Part shown: positions 11,219 through 26,200 of the stretch, piece after piece
Layout of the letters: each line of letters opens with the position of its first letter
Numbering within the stretch: the first letter of the stretch is position 1
Assembly (NCBI GenBank): GCA_013397075.1
Contig: VWZS01003646.1
Location: 27,528-91,527 of the forward strand
Length of the DNA: 64,000 bases
Source: Rhabdornis inornatus
Lineage: Eukaryota > Chordata > Aves > Passeriformes > Rhabdornithidae
Direction of reading: 5' to 3'
Notes under the pieces: generated by a model
Told to the model about the DNA's origin: nothing
The model's input: only the letters and a program-made list of their open reading frames with translations
Database searches by the model: none
Program-made: the position numbers and the translations under genes

Positions 11219-14200
11219 GTAGGGACAAGGCTCAAGTTCCCTTCCTTTATGCTCCGCATGGCATTTCCCCAGCCGCAGCCCCTCGCCCGCCGTCTCCGTG
11301 TGTGCCCCCGGTGCCGCTCCCCCTTTCCCGCCTCTTCGTGTGGCCGAGGACTCGGGGCTCGCTAAGCTCAGAGTTTGGTCCTTGCCTGTGGAATCTGGCC
11401 TCCTAATTAGGGCGATGTAATTAAGAGCAGGCATTGCGGGGTCCTGTGTGACAGCGAACGAATTGACCCCACTGGGCTCCTTGGTCCGATACTGAGATAC
11501 TTTGAAGCTGACTTTTTTGGGGGGTTTCTACAAAGAAGTGACGCAAAGTCGGCTTGGTTTTCTTCTTCTGATGCGTTGGGGACTTGTTGGTATTTTGAGT
11601 TAGTTTATGCTTCCTTATAAGCAGGCATCCCTTCTGTCTTGTGCCAGATGACATCAAGCCCGTTTTTATGGACACTTCTCAGACTTTGAATGAAAGCAGA
11701 ATCAAACTCATCCCTTCCATATCCTCAGTTGTTGCAACAAGGATGAATGTTGCCTGCTCTTGCCTCACCTACCTCTCTTCTTTATGCTAATCAGCTGGAC
11801 TAACCCAAAGTAAAACGTCTTGGAGGAAGATTTTGTTCCTTTGGGGAGGATTTTTTTGTATACAACTTTACCATGCGCTTTTCGTTTGCTTTATGCAGCT
11901 GGATTCTTCCCGCGCATGTGTGTGTAAAACATTAAGTTCTCTTCAGAGTGTTTCATATTTTCCCATACACATTTATTGATTTGTCTGTGTTGCAGGCCAA
12001 ATGTGTGTGGTTCTAGATTTCGCTCCTACTGTTGCCCTGGGTGGAAGACACTTCCTGGAGGAAATCAGTGCATTGTTCGTAAGTGTATGACTGCTTCTAC
12101 TGCTCAAGGGGTACCAATAAAAATAAATATTCTTTTATGAGTTACTGTTCTATTCAGTATGAGAAAAGCCAGTTCAGTTCTTTGTTTCACCTTATTTTTA
12201 AAAATAAGGGGAAAAAAAAAAACAAGATGGATTTACAGGTCCACGATCCTTGTAGCTGAAGGGCTGCCCAATGACCTTGGTATGTTCATAAGAGCTGTCT
12301 CCACCTAATTTTTAAAGAAAACCCGTGATAGTGAAGGAGAAAGGAAAAAAGCTTTGTCAAATCAAATACTGAAATGTAGTAACAGGAAAAAAAAAAGCCA
12401 AAAGGTCTTGATATAAGCAAATCAGATCTTGAAGTTCTCTGAAACTTGGAATTACAATCAAATAGAAAGCTTCTTTATGTCTCAGATGCTTACTCTCTTG
12501 TCTGTTATTTTTAGTTGTAATAGCTGCCAGGCGTGTAGACTGGCTACTGGCTGGTCATGGTACGTACTGTGCTGACAGATACACATGGCATGGCAGAAAA
12601 AAAGGAGAAAAGTTGTGTGTGCTCAGTACTCTGGTGGGAGGATGTCTTAGGGGATGTTTACCATGAACCAGAAAATGAAGTTTAACTTTCTCTGTTAGGT
12701 AACAGCTGATAGTAGACATTTCGTTCCTTCAGACCTTAAATTTTTCTTCTGTGTCCATTTATTCTAGCCTGTCACTCTCTTGCTTTGTTAAAAAGTTTGC
12801 TCAACTTCAGAATTCAGGTTCAAGAACATTCTGTTCTTTACATAAGCAATGGAGGTCTATGTAATACTCCATCTGATGAAAACTGCAGGCATGCAGAATT
12901 AAACTGGGGAAGGAAAGGGTGATAAGCCAAGCTCTGCCAAAGTTTTGACCCTTGGTGGCTTTTTTTTTCAATGATTCCAGGCCTCTCTCACCTGTTCACA
13001 TCTATTGGTTTTACATGATTAAACTTGGCTAGCTAGTATTGGGGATAACTGTGCCATGTGTCACTTATTTTCACCTAAAGCTGACCCAGAATTTCCCAGC
13101 AAAGGATAATGGTGCCATTGAGAGGAAGATTCTTCTATTAATGTCTCTGTAGAATAAAAGGAGTTCCTCAAAATGTTCTGTTCACATTTATCAGCTCTTT
13201 CAATCTGGCTTACTTTAATATAGAGTTTTTAAGAAGGAGTTAGGCTGCCTGTTACACAGTTGATAGGCTTTTCAGATTCAGCTGTGTGTCTGGCTCAAAT
13301 GTGGTTAGGGGCTTTCAGCAATCCTTTCAAGATACTCTTAATTAAAATTGTGACTCTCTGTGCCTCTTAAAGGCCTCAGTCTCAGGTCTGCCCACATCCA
13401 GAATCCTCTTTATTTTTAATTTACGTGCACAAAGGACATACTTTAGCTCCTGCCTAGCTACTGCACTCTGATTGCAGCTTTCTAGCATATTCTGAGGGTG
13501 AATGATTTTGGCAGACCACTATTGTCTGTGACACTTTTCTGTTTCTGCTTTTGGTGGAGGTTTAAGTGTAGAGATTTCTATGCTCAAATCTAATGTATGT
13601 GGAGATGACATTCCCTTTAGCTGAAGTTCTTCACCTAGAGAAAACCTCCTGCACAGGATGCTGGACAAGCTATCAAGCTTCTTATTGGAGATGTCCTGGT
13701 TCTAATTGATGCATATTGTAACTGGTCATTTTAAAGTAGTATTTCATGAGGAGAAATCCATGATCCAGTGGTAGTTAAAAAAACCCCACCTGACAGTGTT
13801 TTAAGATGATGATGTGGTGTGGTTGTTGGTGGTCTGTGGCACATTTATGATTAAAAGTGATCTTTTATCTGAAAACCAAAGGTCTGCTTACTTTTACTCT
13901 TTTGTTATACAAAATAAACTGTTCTGATGAAACTGTATTTAGGTTACGCCTTAAGGTCTAGGACTTTGTTAAAAAGTTACTCCTTAATGGATAATAAACT
14001 AACAAAATGGACTGGATGTAAACCTTGCTTTATCAGGAGATTGACCTGTGCTGTATGAAGATGGACTGAACAATAATATAGGAAAAAAACCCTGTTTCCT
14101 GTGCTTGTCAAGTGCTCTAAATCAAAGTCCTGTTTCTCACTTTTACTTCTGCTCATGAAGAAGTATTTTAAGTCAGTCCATGGTGTGTCTCTAATTCCAG

Positions 14201-17200
14201 CTAAACAGAAAAATCCCACGAACTCTTTGACCTCTCAAACCTTCATGTTTGAGACATAATTGTAGCAGAATTTAATGCTAAATGTAGATGATGCGTTTTG
14301 CATCTTTTTGATGCCCAAAGAGTACTATGGCAGGTGATCTCCTCAAAGTTTTTGTTCCATTGGAATCCTTCAGTGGAGATGTGCTGCCAGATTATTTGGT
14401 TCTCACAAAACTCTAGGCCTGTTTACAAAAAAATTGTTGGGGGGGGGGGGGTGGTGGGGGTGTTTGTTTGTTTGTTTTTGAGGGTTTTTTTTCTATGCAA
14501 GTTGTCTGTTGCACAATATATGCAACTATATGCAATGTATGTCTTTTTGAAGTTCTCCTGCATTGTGCTATTAGTGGCTCTTAGGCTCTCTTTTGATTCA
14601 TTTGCTCCTTGAGGAGATTAATTTGGATCTGCTTTAAAGTATTTTGGACTTTTAGCTGGTTTTTTTATGTGATTCTGTCACTTCTTTCTTCATTGGAGAT
14701 GGATGGTGAGTGAGAAGGGAAAGCAGGACTTTGGGTCATCAGGGAGATGGCACAAGGTCAGACACACATATTGGGTGGACAGGCTTCCCTGGGGTTTTTA
14801 TGGTTAGTTTTTAAATAAAAGTGTGGGAGCTACCTGTGTACAGAAAACTGTATTTAGGGAAAGACCACAAAATCTGCGAAGTCCAGCATTTGAACATTGA
14901 CTTGCCACAAAACTGCTTTGGGTAAAGGGCAGATAATCTTAGGAAAAGAAAAAAAAAAAAGACCCTAAAATGCCTTTAAAGTGGTGATTGTAAGAGTGAA
15001 GCCCGTTGGATAAATTTGCATTGTTTATATTCCTTCAAATCTTGTGTTCTTGGTAATGTTTTTTCACAGGTCTTGTGGTTCTAAAAGACGTATTTTTAGT
15101 GATTTTACACTTCTTGCCTAATTGGCAGGTATTTTTAATTGGGGAAAGAGTTGATTACCTGATCTCAGGGGTCAGGTCAGTGTATGAATATGCCTGATTT
15201 AATTCTGATTGTCGTCAAATTTGTCAAGAGATACTGATCATGCCAAAATTCAGTCTGCTTTATTTAACTTAAAATTACCTTTGCATGTGTAATAGCTGCC
15301 CCAATGAAGAGAGTTTTTGAGTGTTGGGGTTTTTTTTCCCTGCAAGTTTAAGACTTGGGTTGCTGCTAATCCCTGTCAATCTCTTTCTGTGTTCTTCCTC
15401 AGCAATTTGCAGGAACAGCTGTGGTGATGGGTTTTGTTCCCGTCCCAACATGTGCACTTGTGCCAGTGGGCAGATATCACCCACATGTGGATCAAGACCT
15501 GGTAAGGACTTACTGTGTTTTCATTAGAGATTTCTTTGAAAGTCATTCTCTTTAAATCTCAATGACAAAAATTCCAACTTCCATAAAAATAACTTCTTGT
15601 TACTGCATATGCAAATGTAAATTACGCTTAGGTAAAATACCTCAAGTTCTTGATCAAGTTTGTTGCACCACACGTGCCTGTTTATTCTGTGTTGCAAATT
15701 TAAATAAAATATGCTTAAAGAGGAGAAGCAAGTTTACAAATGAATGTATGTGGTATTTACATTTCATTGGGTCCATTTTGGTAAGAAATTAAGACTGTAC
15801 AGTCTCCAATGCAATTAAAAGTTCAGAGTTGCTACATAATGGTTGTGGAAAACTCAAGAAAAACTCTCAGTGAGTATACACTTAAAATATATAGTATAGA
15901 TGGTACAAAGTTCATCACTCAGATCCCATTTTAAAGACTGTGGAAGGTCATTCCTTTGTGGTGTTTTTGGCTGATTTTGGGTGTCTCTCTGCAGCTCAGC
16001 AGTGCAGCATCAGCTGCAGGAACGGTGGGACGTGCGTGGACGAGCAGTGCCAGTGCCAGAAGGGCTTCTCTGGTGCCCACTGTGAGCAGCGTAAGTCACA
16101 GCCAGTTTGCCTGAAGTGCAGTCAAACACCTGAAAGAAGTGCTTGTTCTGGGGTGTGGTGTTTTAGCTGGCAGTCATTTCGTGTGTGAAGTGCTTTTGTG
16201 TTCTCTAAAATCCAAGTTACAGATTGGACTCAGCGAGCAGTTTTGGGAAACCCTTGGGGAGCAATGTCACTGTGCATCCCAGTCTTCATACCAGATGTTC
16301 ACTAGTTTTTCATTCTCTGTAACAAAGTTTTCTCTACCTCAGAACAATAGTCTCACTGCTGGGTTGAAGCATGTTTTTTTGTTTTCCACTTAGTCTAAGG
16401 AAAAGAGGATTAAATATGGTTCAAGCTATTGGATACTTTCTTGTGGTAGCAGACAAGCTAGAAAGTGAATTATTTGCCCAGCTTTACCTATAACAGCACA
16501 GTGTTTACAAGCTGTAACAATTTAGCAAACAATAAAAGTCCCTAAAGGCTGCAGGGATGAAGAAAGACTCAGTGTATTTTGAGGCCAGCTGACTACTAAA
16601 TAGGAGAGAAATTAATTGCATAAAGCAGTCTGAAAGAACTGGAGACAAACAGAGGGCAGCTATGCAAAAACCAGATGGAATGTTGTGGAAGTCAATTTTT
16701 TTTTGCCCTAGTTGTTTTTGTAAATGCTGGAAAAGTCTTTTTCTTGCTTTAACTGGATAAAACTCTCTAAAATTTTAGCAAATAGTCATAATCCTGAACT
16801 GTGACTCTAGCCACAGGGAAATTTTGTATTAAGGGTTGCTGGTCCCTTCCTGCTTTTGTTAAAATATTGGGTCAACACCTGAATGCTCTCAGACAAGGCA
16901 AATTTCCAGTGAATAAATGAAAAGACGATTTAGTCTTCAAGTGATGACCCTGAAGCAATCCAGAAAATCTGAACAAACTGGAGATTGCTTTCAGTGTGTC
17001 AGGTAGTTAAGATTTCAACCAGGATNTTATATATTATGAAGTTACTTGTCTTGCTGAAGTGTCTTTGTTCGTTAATTCAGTAATGTAACACATGCAGCAA
17101 AATATCTTAATTTTATATGTGCATTCTCAGGAAAAGGTAATTCTGTTTGGTGGTTCTTCGTAAGAAGTAAGGCTTTATCACATTTCTTCACAACACTATA

Positions 17201-20200
17201 TTTTATACTCTCCACAATGATACAGGAGTCATGTGTACCTTTTTTTGCAGTTTGAAATTGTTACCTTCTCTAAGTTTCTAAGGTTCTTTTGCCCTGGATA
17301 CTCAAATGTCTTACAAATGCCACATCCAAACTGAGGAGACACATTTAGGAAGGCAGCCTAATGACTTTGAGACCAGAAATTTGAAGTTTTAAAAATTTTG
17401 TGACTATGCTGTAAGCTGAAATGTTTTGATTTGGAACATGTGCTAATTTTGAAGTGATGACCTGAAGCAATGAACCAGAAAATAGCTAAAAGGAGTTAGT
17501 TAAGGCAATCTTTTAATGGTGTTCTTCAGCCTCTCTGAAGAACCATCTTCCTTTTGAACTGAGAAAATTCAGCAGTCTGGCAGGAAGCTTTGTTCGTGAT
17601 TTAGACCATTGGTAAACAGTATGAAATATCTGAAATATCTTTTTCATCTAAATGTACTGTGGGTTTATAACCCTTTCACCCCACCCAGCTTCCTCCCTCA
17701 ACACAAAAATTTCATTTTTTGCTAGGATCTTTTAAGAAACACAGTTTTTTTCAGGCACTTAAAAGGATGAGTTAGGTGGGTAATTCTTCTCCCTTGCCTC
17801 TAAACATCACTTCTTCCAGCAGCATCAGCTCTGAGAGATGATTATCTGTCTCTTGGACTCCTTTCTCTTCTCAAAAGGTTTGTTGCTCTTCTGACTGGAC
17901 AACACAATATGCCTAAAAAAACCCCTCAAAATAGTTGAGGTTTGACATATAGGTAACTTCAGTCAGGGATAATAACTTCTTGTATTATAAGTTCTTATAT
18001 AATTCCTATGGTTATGAGTGACTAGAGCTGCACAGCTGACTAAAATACACTGCAGTTGAACATCTGCTATTAGTCTGTGCTGAGCAGCTGTTTGCAGTTA
18101 GCATCAGCAGGTAATAATGGAATTTGGTTTGCACAGCCATTGCTGGTGGAGGTGCTAGGAGGGAGATCACCTCCATCTTCAGGCCTAGAAAGACTCAGGG
18201 CAGTGGGAGAAAAATGAATATTTTTAAAATTAAGCGTATGTTAATCTTGGAAACGTCACTGCCATGGCATTATTAAACTTTTTGTCTGTTTGTTTTGTTG
18301 ATTGAAGCTGTCTGTGAGAGTGGCTGTCAGAATGGAGGACGGTGTGTTGGACCCAATCGCTGTGCTTGTGTCTACGGCTTCACTGGCCCCCAGTGCCAAA
18401 GAGGTAAGAGAAATTTAAAGAACGAAACTATGAGTAGTTATATACAAAAAAAAAGCTGTGTTTACATGTTTTACACTGTGTATTTTCATCAAGTAAACTT
18501 TCAGTAAACCCCTTACTATTTGTAATTTTAGAAAGTGTCTTCCTTTTTTTTTTTAAGTTTGGCAGACACATTAAAAATTGACAGGAACAAAGCCTGATTG
18601 GTAGGAATTCCAGCTCATTTAGGCTGCATATTTTGTCCATATAATAGTTTAAAAATTAGTCTTTTGCTCTCTGCTACATGAAATAACAATCCAGTGAAAT
18701 TGCTGGCGGTGTTAGGATTGTGTGAGTCTAGATAATTGAAGGATTTTTTTCTGTATAACACCTCTTTCATCAGAGGAGCTTGGGAAGTAATTTGCTCTGC
18801 TTAGTTAGGAGGAAGTCAGAGAAGGACTGAAAAAAATAATCAATTACAATAGTACAGGGATCAGTTCCTAAACCCATTCTTATTCCAGAATGCATCTCAG
18901 AGGTGGCTTCTGATGGTAGTCATGTGGAATTCCCTGTTTCAAATTCATCTGTGAAATGCTCAGAGCTGTGTATAAACTGGGAGAAGTATCTTGCACCTTT
19001 TCTATGTTTTTATTTTTTATTTTTTTTTACCATCTGTTAACTGTGAAATGGAAACAATTTCCATGGAGGTAAGGGAACTAAAAACCCAAACACTGGAAAA
19101 ACAGGAGTTTCTATTTGGTATTCCAGGCTGGTTTATATACCCACTAGATATTACAAGCATGAGAGTAATGTAAAGGATCCATTTGTCTCTAGCTTGTTGT
19201 TGTTTTCGCCCTTAAAACCTGATTTACAGTTTTCTATTTACCCCATTTCCTGTAGTTGCTTCTGAAGCAAACACAAGGACTCAAATCTTACATAATTTGC
19301 TTAGTGGAGAAATAGGAAATAGTATTTTGTTAAAATTTTGTTAATACTTAGAGCCATTTTATAGCCATTCAGAGATATATCTGTGCAAGATGTACACCTG
19401 TCTAAAATAAGTCTCTCTGTTTAGAATGGATTTTCAAAGGATTGGACAAGGTTAGGGTAATTTATAGTGTGAGCCTTACTTCTGATGGATCTTAACAAAG
19501 CAAATCCTGCAGTTTGGGCTATGTGTCTAAGATGGATTGTAGTTCTGTCTGAACCATGGCATGATAGAATTGCAATATTCATAATTTTTTAAATTTTTTT
19601 TTTAATTTAGCTGCTGATTGCATTCAGACATGCTTTTTATTGATTGCCAGACCACTTGGTAAGCTTGCTTTTTGTGCCAGATAAAAGAAATCATTCCTAG
19701 TTAAGGTTTGCTTCTGTTCTCTGACTACCTTCAAGGCTGTGGAATCATGTTAATGCATCTGACAGACTCCAGCTGTGATGATGGCTCAGGGCTTTTAGTA
19801 ATGATATTTATACTTTAAATAGTTTGACCTTCAAAACTTAAAAGATTCTACTACACATGGGTGTTGCAACTTAACTTTTGTGATGATGAAAGGGTTTAGA
19901 TTTGCTCTCTTACCATTCAGTAAGAAAGCATTTCTTACCATTCCTGTTCCCTGAACAAGAATTGAAGCAAGAGTGTGTTGGCATCCATATTTCCCAGCTG
20001 TCCTTGAAAATCCTAGATTTTCAGTTTTGTGTAGAGTGCTCTTGCTCTGCAAGAGTTCATCTGCCTTATGTGCATACTTGAAAATTGAGTTATTTCAGTT
20101 AAAGGTTTACATTTTATTGCTTGAAATTGGAGGTAGTAAGCCAAATTTTCTTCTGCCACTGTCAATAAAATATAGCATACAACTAGCTTATATAATTGCA

Positions 20201-23200
20201 TATAATAACTATCTAATATATCTCATCTAATATACTATGCTTTTACAGCTTTTACAGGGCTAAGTAAAATTTTGCCTAATCTTTGTGTTGCATAGACCTT
20301 CTTTTATTCAAATAAAGAAGTTACTAATTTATTTTACTACTATTCAGTTAGAGAAAGATGATTCCTATAGTATATCTTGATAATAACTACAAAAAGTATC
20401 TAAGTGCTCATTTTGTTTTTGCTTTACATGAGGTGGATTACAGGAAAGTACTGTAAAAGATGCCTTAAATGCCTGTTTAGTTCAACAGTAATTTGTAATT
20501 TATGCATTTAATGTAATAGTTTATGCTTTCCAATAAATAGCAGAATGCAGTGATTTCTTCATCTGTGGGTTGCCATAGTTGCCTGTAATGTTTTACAGCA
20601 AGAAGTGTCCCAGTGGTTTAATTTCAAACTGAATTTAGTAGCAATTTATAACTCTTTAAGTAAAGTTTTATAGTTTAAGGATATCTGAACTTCTCTTGCA
20701 AATCACATCAAAGTTATAAGAGACATTGTTTTGTAATTTTTATTTACTTCATTCTGTTCTAAATGCACACTTTTTATGATTCTGTAAATTAAGTTATTTA
20801 AAATTAGGTATTTTCTTCCTAATACAGAACATGTGTAGGTTTCCTTCAGCTTGGCCTCCCAGCCTAAGCTGTATGATAAAATGTGGCTGGTTTTCCAGCT
20901 ATCTGAGCTGACTAATTTCCGGGCTGGAGACAGGAGGCTGAGCAGTAATGGATGACTGGCATGATTGGAGTACTTAACTTCAGGTCTTCTGGGGTAAAAA
21001 GAGAGAAAAACCTGTTTGGGTGCTCCTGCTTTTTCTGATATGTACACTGACCTCTTACATTTCCTGTCAAATCTGGTCTTTGGTCAGCTGCTTGTCTTTG
21101 AGTTGTGAGCACACAAAATCCAATTTTTTGTGTGGTGTTTTAAAGGAAAAAAAAAAAAAAGATGTTGAAATTTCTGCAGTTGAGTTTTCCCAGCGAAAGA
21201 AATAGAAAAAAGAAAGAGCAACAGAATAAGAGGCCTCATTCTCAGTTGTACATATAAGGACTTTTTTTTTCAAACATGACAATTCTTTGCTTTTTCAGTG
21301 TTGTAAATTATATCACTGCTTGTGGTCTGCGCGTTTTTTTAAATTGATAATCTTTAGATGTAGGAAGCTGTGGAAAAGCAAAGTTGTTTTTGTCCTTCTT
21401 TATCATGTGATGAAGGGAAGAAGAAGTGAGAAAGGCAAATCTTGTCACTGATGTAAGCTTGCCTTCATCCCATGTAGAGAGAGGAAGAGCAGTTCTTGTT
21501 TACTCTGTATTAAATGGATCTTTATGGGAAGCAAAAGGGTTTGGAATGAGTAGAAATGTGTAGCTTGGGAAGAGCATCCTTTTGAAGAGGGAAGAGGATT
21601 TTGGGTAAAGCTGTCAAGCTTTGACAGGTAAGAAACTGGCAAAAATAAGGAAATACAGTATTTGAATAGCAGCTTTCCAATAGCTAAAGGGGGCCTAAAA
21701 CAGATCTGAAGAGGAGTTTTTTTACAAGGGCAGATAGGGTTTCTACAAGGGTGATGGCTTTAAGCTGCCAGAGGGCAGGGCTGGATGGGATATTGGGAAT
21801 TAGGAATTGTTCCCTGGCAGGGTGGGCAAGGCTGGCACAGGGTGCCCAGAGCAGCTGTGGCTGCCCCTGGATCCCTGGCAGTGCCCAAGGCCAGGTTGGA
21901 CATTGGGGTTGGAGCAGCCTGGGACAGTGGAAAGTGTCCCTGCCGTGGCAGAAGTTGGAACAAGCTGAGCTTTGAGGTGCCTTCCAACCCAAACCATTCT
22001 GAGAGACTAAAACTCTATGATGATAACACAAGATAAAAAGTTTTTCTTCAAGCTGGGCAGTGGGTGGAAAAGCTTATCAACAGCACAGAGAAACAAGTAG
22101 GACGAAGCAAAATGCATCCTCAGTTAAGGTGTTGTTGGTGTGCAGTGGCTGAGGTGAAAGAGCAAAGACTGACTCAGAACTGAAGTGGACATACACTGGA
22201 ACAGCTGATAGGCATAGAGGTTATAAAGATGTTTGGGGAAAATACATGTGGTTAAAATTAAGCTAGCATAGCAAACTGACAGACCCCCCTACAGATATGT
22301 ACAGGGTTCAATATTTCTCAAATACAACCTTATTGTAAAGAAGAAATACAATATATATTTAGTATGTGGTGTTGTTGAAGATGCTTGTGTGTGCTGAAGT
22401 GACAGTGATCAGGTTTAAATGAAGCAACAGGAAATGTAATTCCTCAACAAGGTACTTCTTCTGACAGGTATTTAGAAGACGTCTTAACTTTAAACAGCTT
22501 TTTCTATATGTTTTTGCTACCAGTACCATGAGGTGCTTAACAGTAAAAATGTTTTTTTGATCAGGAAGCTCTTGTCTTTTTTTGAGAGTCTTGGGAAGGC
22601 AGCTTTTTAATTTTGAATTTTGCTGTGGGAGTTGTTTTTGTCTTTTTATTTTTCCTTTTTTAAATGGCTGCTATCACCCTGAGCCAGAATAGAGGTATTT
22701 TATGGTCTTCCTGCTTCTTTCCTTTCAGTGTACAGTAAATGAAAGACTGACCTGCTAAACATCAGTTTAATTCATCATCAGTCCAATTTTAGCCTTTAGG
22801 AAGTGGAATATGTGTTCTTGGGTTATTTTCTGCAGGTTCATAAAGGAGTTGTGCAAGGCACGTTGAGTGAAGAAAAAAGTGATTAATTTACTGTAGGATG
22901 CTCAAAACTACATGGCCCAGTTCACAGCAGATGTTCATGGTCACTGAAGGAAATTTGAGTGTTTAATCATCAACTTGAAGTCTAATTTAACTAAAATAAA
23001 TAAAGTTCTGTTTAATAAAATTAGATGAAATTAAGTCAGCAGTAGGGTAAAACTATGGAATGTGAAACTTCCTAAAATTTGCAACTTTGTTCTTGTCTAC
23101 TTTTATCTCTTTAATTTTTTGTTAGAAAGTTAATTTCTGTCAGCTTTCAACAGTTAATTGAAAGCTGATTGCAAGTAAAATGCCACAATGGTAATTTTTT

Positions 23201-26200
23201 TAAAAAAAAGAAGCTTCAGTTTAGACTAAAAAAGCATGCTTCTATTCCTCTTGGAGATAGTAGAAGATAAAAATTGCAAATACCTGCAGCAGTAAGAGGC
23301 AAAGCTTTATCTGACAGATAAGTACCTGATTCAGGACAGTAGATCAGATTATCTTTGTTGGAAGAACCTATTATATATTTTGGTTTTGGTTTGTTTTTTT
23401 GTTTTTTTTTTTTGAGGCTAGAGGTGCTGTCAGGTGTTAATAACACACACATTTAAGTGCAGTCCCTGATCACCAAGCTCCTTTTTCTGCTGCAGGTTCT
23501 GACCTGTAGATACTGGCCCACATCCATCCCTTGATGGATTGCAGCAGGGCAGAGTCAAAAAGCTGCTTTCCTGCTCTCAAATGTCAATACTTAGTGGTGT
23601 TACTGGTGCTGCATTCCCTGCTTTTGTTATCCATCAGTATCTCCAAAAGCAAAGTTTTCAAAGGCAAATATCTGCCTGAAGCACTAAAAACATGCCAGGT
23701 GCTTACAGAGTGTGTGTTTGCTTGTTGTTAGCTGCCATTGGAAAATTTCTCCCTTCTAGGTCTGCAAAAGATTTAACATTTAGCAGTTTTTAAAATGACA
23801 CAGGTAATGTTGATCGTGACAATTGCAGTAGTGATGAAGAAAGCATTGTGATCTCAGTCAGTGTCTTTCTCTTACTCCCTTCTTCTAGTTTTTAATTAAA
23901 TCCCAATATTTGGATGACTCTTCATTTGGCACCAAATGAAAAAGGTAGAAAACCTTCAATGCAGCAGCTTTGTTGCTTTTGAAGCACTTGAAATCTTCAA
24001 AACTTCTCAGTTTGTTTAGGCAAGTGCCAAAGTGTCAGAGAAGTGGGGTTGTTGCACTTAGTATTGAATTAAAAGCAGAAGTTTTATGCCTTTAAAGTAG
24101 GTCTACAAAAGTAAAATGAAAATATGGATTTGAATGACCTCTTCCATGGGCTTGAGAGTTTTCAGCAGAGTGCAGCTCAGGCATTTGGAATGTTTCAGTC
24201 ATTTAAAAGGGAAGCTCTGTAGCTGTGCTGCCCTAAACTGTGAAAAGAAAGAACAACCAGAACTGTTTTGCCTTATACTTACAACCAATATATATATTTT
24301 CTTCATATATCTATTTTTTAAAATCTGCACTCAAAAAGTAGGTTTTTTCCTCTTATGTGCAGGAGGAACAAGTCTAAGAGAGCATTAAAAATGAAAGTGT
24401 TTTTTATTTGTTAGGTGTTATTTAGACTAGCTTATGCTCTGCATCTAAAAATTGTTCACTGAAAAGTGAAACAAGGGTCTGATCATATAGAGCAGTGATG
24501 CAAAATCACGAGTGAGTGAGAAACACATTGCAGAGGAGAGGGAAGATGATGCCTTTGAAAATTTCTGTCTATTCTTATCTTCTGCCTTCCTCAGTGAAAA
24601 TTTTGCTCTTTGTCAAGTGCATTAAAATGTCACCTTTTTAAAAAAAAAAATTACCTGGGGACAGAGAAAATACAAGAGCTGAGCAAGGCCATGATGGCAC
24701 TGTTAGTTTCAGAAGAAAAAATAATTTCTTCTGAAAAGTAAAAAAAATTATTAATTTTATTAAGCTAATTAATTCGTAAGATATCCAGGAAAAAAAATCT
24801 TTATGTGTTTTCAGTATATCTAGGAAAGTTAGAGATCAGAAAAAAATTTTCTTTAACAAAGAAAATGCAAATACCCCTGAAATATTCATGTGCATAGGAA
24901 AACTTTTCTGTCAAATTCAGCAAGTGCAAATGTTACATATTACTTATATAGGTGTTGTACACAAAATTGGAAAAAGGAAGAATAAGCTAGAGAAACCAGT
25001 TTTGAAGTACTGGGAAAAAGGAAGAAAGAATCAAAATTCTCACCTTTTTGTGACTGTTACATGTATTAGAACAAATAAGACTAATTTCCTCTTAAGTTTA
25101 CAAGTGTTGTGTAGAGGGCGCTTGAGAGATTATCTGGGAAAATCAGGAACCTTGGAAGTATATTTCTGTAATGGCTGAAATGTTGTTTTACCTTGGGTAT
25201 CTGTTCTGTGTACACAGAGGTTCCATATTAGAGCTGAGAGAGAGTGAAGGGGTTTGGATATTTCTTCGAATATTGCAGTGTTGGAGCAAGAAATACAAGA
25301 GGGAAAGTACATATTATTCAATAGCACCTGAACAGCTGTTTGTGAAACACTGAGTTTGAAAAATAAGAAATGTGAAGATTGATTCTTCTGTTTGTTTGTT
25401 TTTCTCATAAAAGGGTGTAGCCATTCACCTTAGATTTGTTTTGATTAATAAGAAAGCAGTTTGATGAAACTGTCTCAATGTTGAGCCAGGAGGACAAGTG
25501 TGGAGAACCCAAAACTCCTGTGTGGCTCTGTGGTTGAAGGTTAGATAGATGCCAGATATTTGGAAGTAATTTTCATTTTTCTCTTTTCTCCTCCTGTGTT
25601 CTTCGCACACCCTGATACTTTTCATTATGTCCATTATGCTTTGAGCTCCCTTACAGTGAGTTAAATGTAAAGGCTTAAAATTCTGTAAATTTGATCTGCT
25701 TTAAATTTTCAGCCTTATCTGTCTTAATAATCATTAATTATGCAGTATTAAAAGCCATAGTTGCTATAATAAAATATATATGGAAAAGAGTAATCCAGGT
25801 ATTATCAGGGGTAGTTTACTGAAGCCAGTCAAGAGTACATTGCATCCAGGGTTGCAAAATCAAGGCATGCCAAAGATAAATGGTTTATTCCACCTCAGAC
25901 TAATAGCTTGTTATATGAGAAACAAGATTAAATTCTTTCTGTACTGAGAAGATATATAAATTATCTTCTTTCTTATATTTTGGTTGCTAAAAGATACTCA
26001 TCTTTATAATGTCTCCCTGAAAATCTTGTATAAGCCCAAGAGGTAAATTTCTAAAGCCCTTTGGTTTTGCTGAACACACCCAAAAGATCTGGAGAACAGA
26101 AGCTGTGTTTCTGCCTCTACACAGACAGAACTCCAGTAAATAGTAGCAGGCTGAGTTTTTAGCTTATTATAAACTGAAATTATCACAGCAGTCTAGACAG

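Larger units (their letters stand above)
10340..11350 (+). promoter_or_regulatory. FBN2: CpG-rich promoter / 5' UTR region of FBN2
   Basis: Base composition switches here from AT-rich to strongly GC- and CpG-rich, and returns to AT-rich by about 11.4 kb. The region spans exon 1 and about 600 bp upstream. GC-box-like motifs are visible (CCCCGCCCGG at 10891-10900, GGGCGG near 10921), and I see no convincing TATA box close to the start. There is no ATG between about 10,320 and the chosen start at 10977, so a 5' UTR beginning anywhere in this interval has no upstream AUG. The pyrimidine-rich stretch at about 10,640-10,820 may be part of the promoter or UTR. The transcription start cannot be placed from sequence alone. 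A single unresolved base lies at 10716. Confidence 0.75.

Noticed and set aside
10475..11434. Long overlapping open frames on both strands across exon 1
   Set aside because: They are Arg/Ala/Pro/Gly-rich products of the CpG-rich island, where stops are rare; only the frame with the MGRRRRL start joins correctly to exon 2.
21684..22036. Open frames on both strands near 21.7-22.0 kb
   Set aside because: They lie inside a CR1 3' end, which is non-coding in this part.
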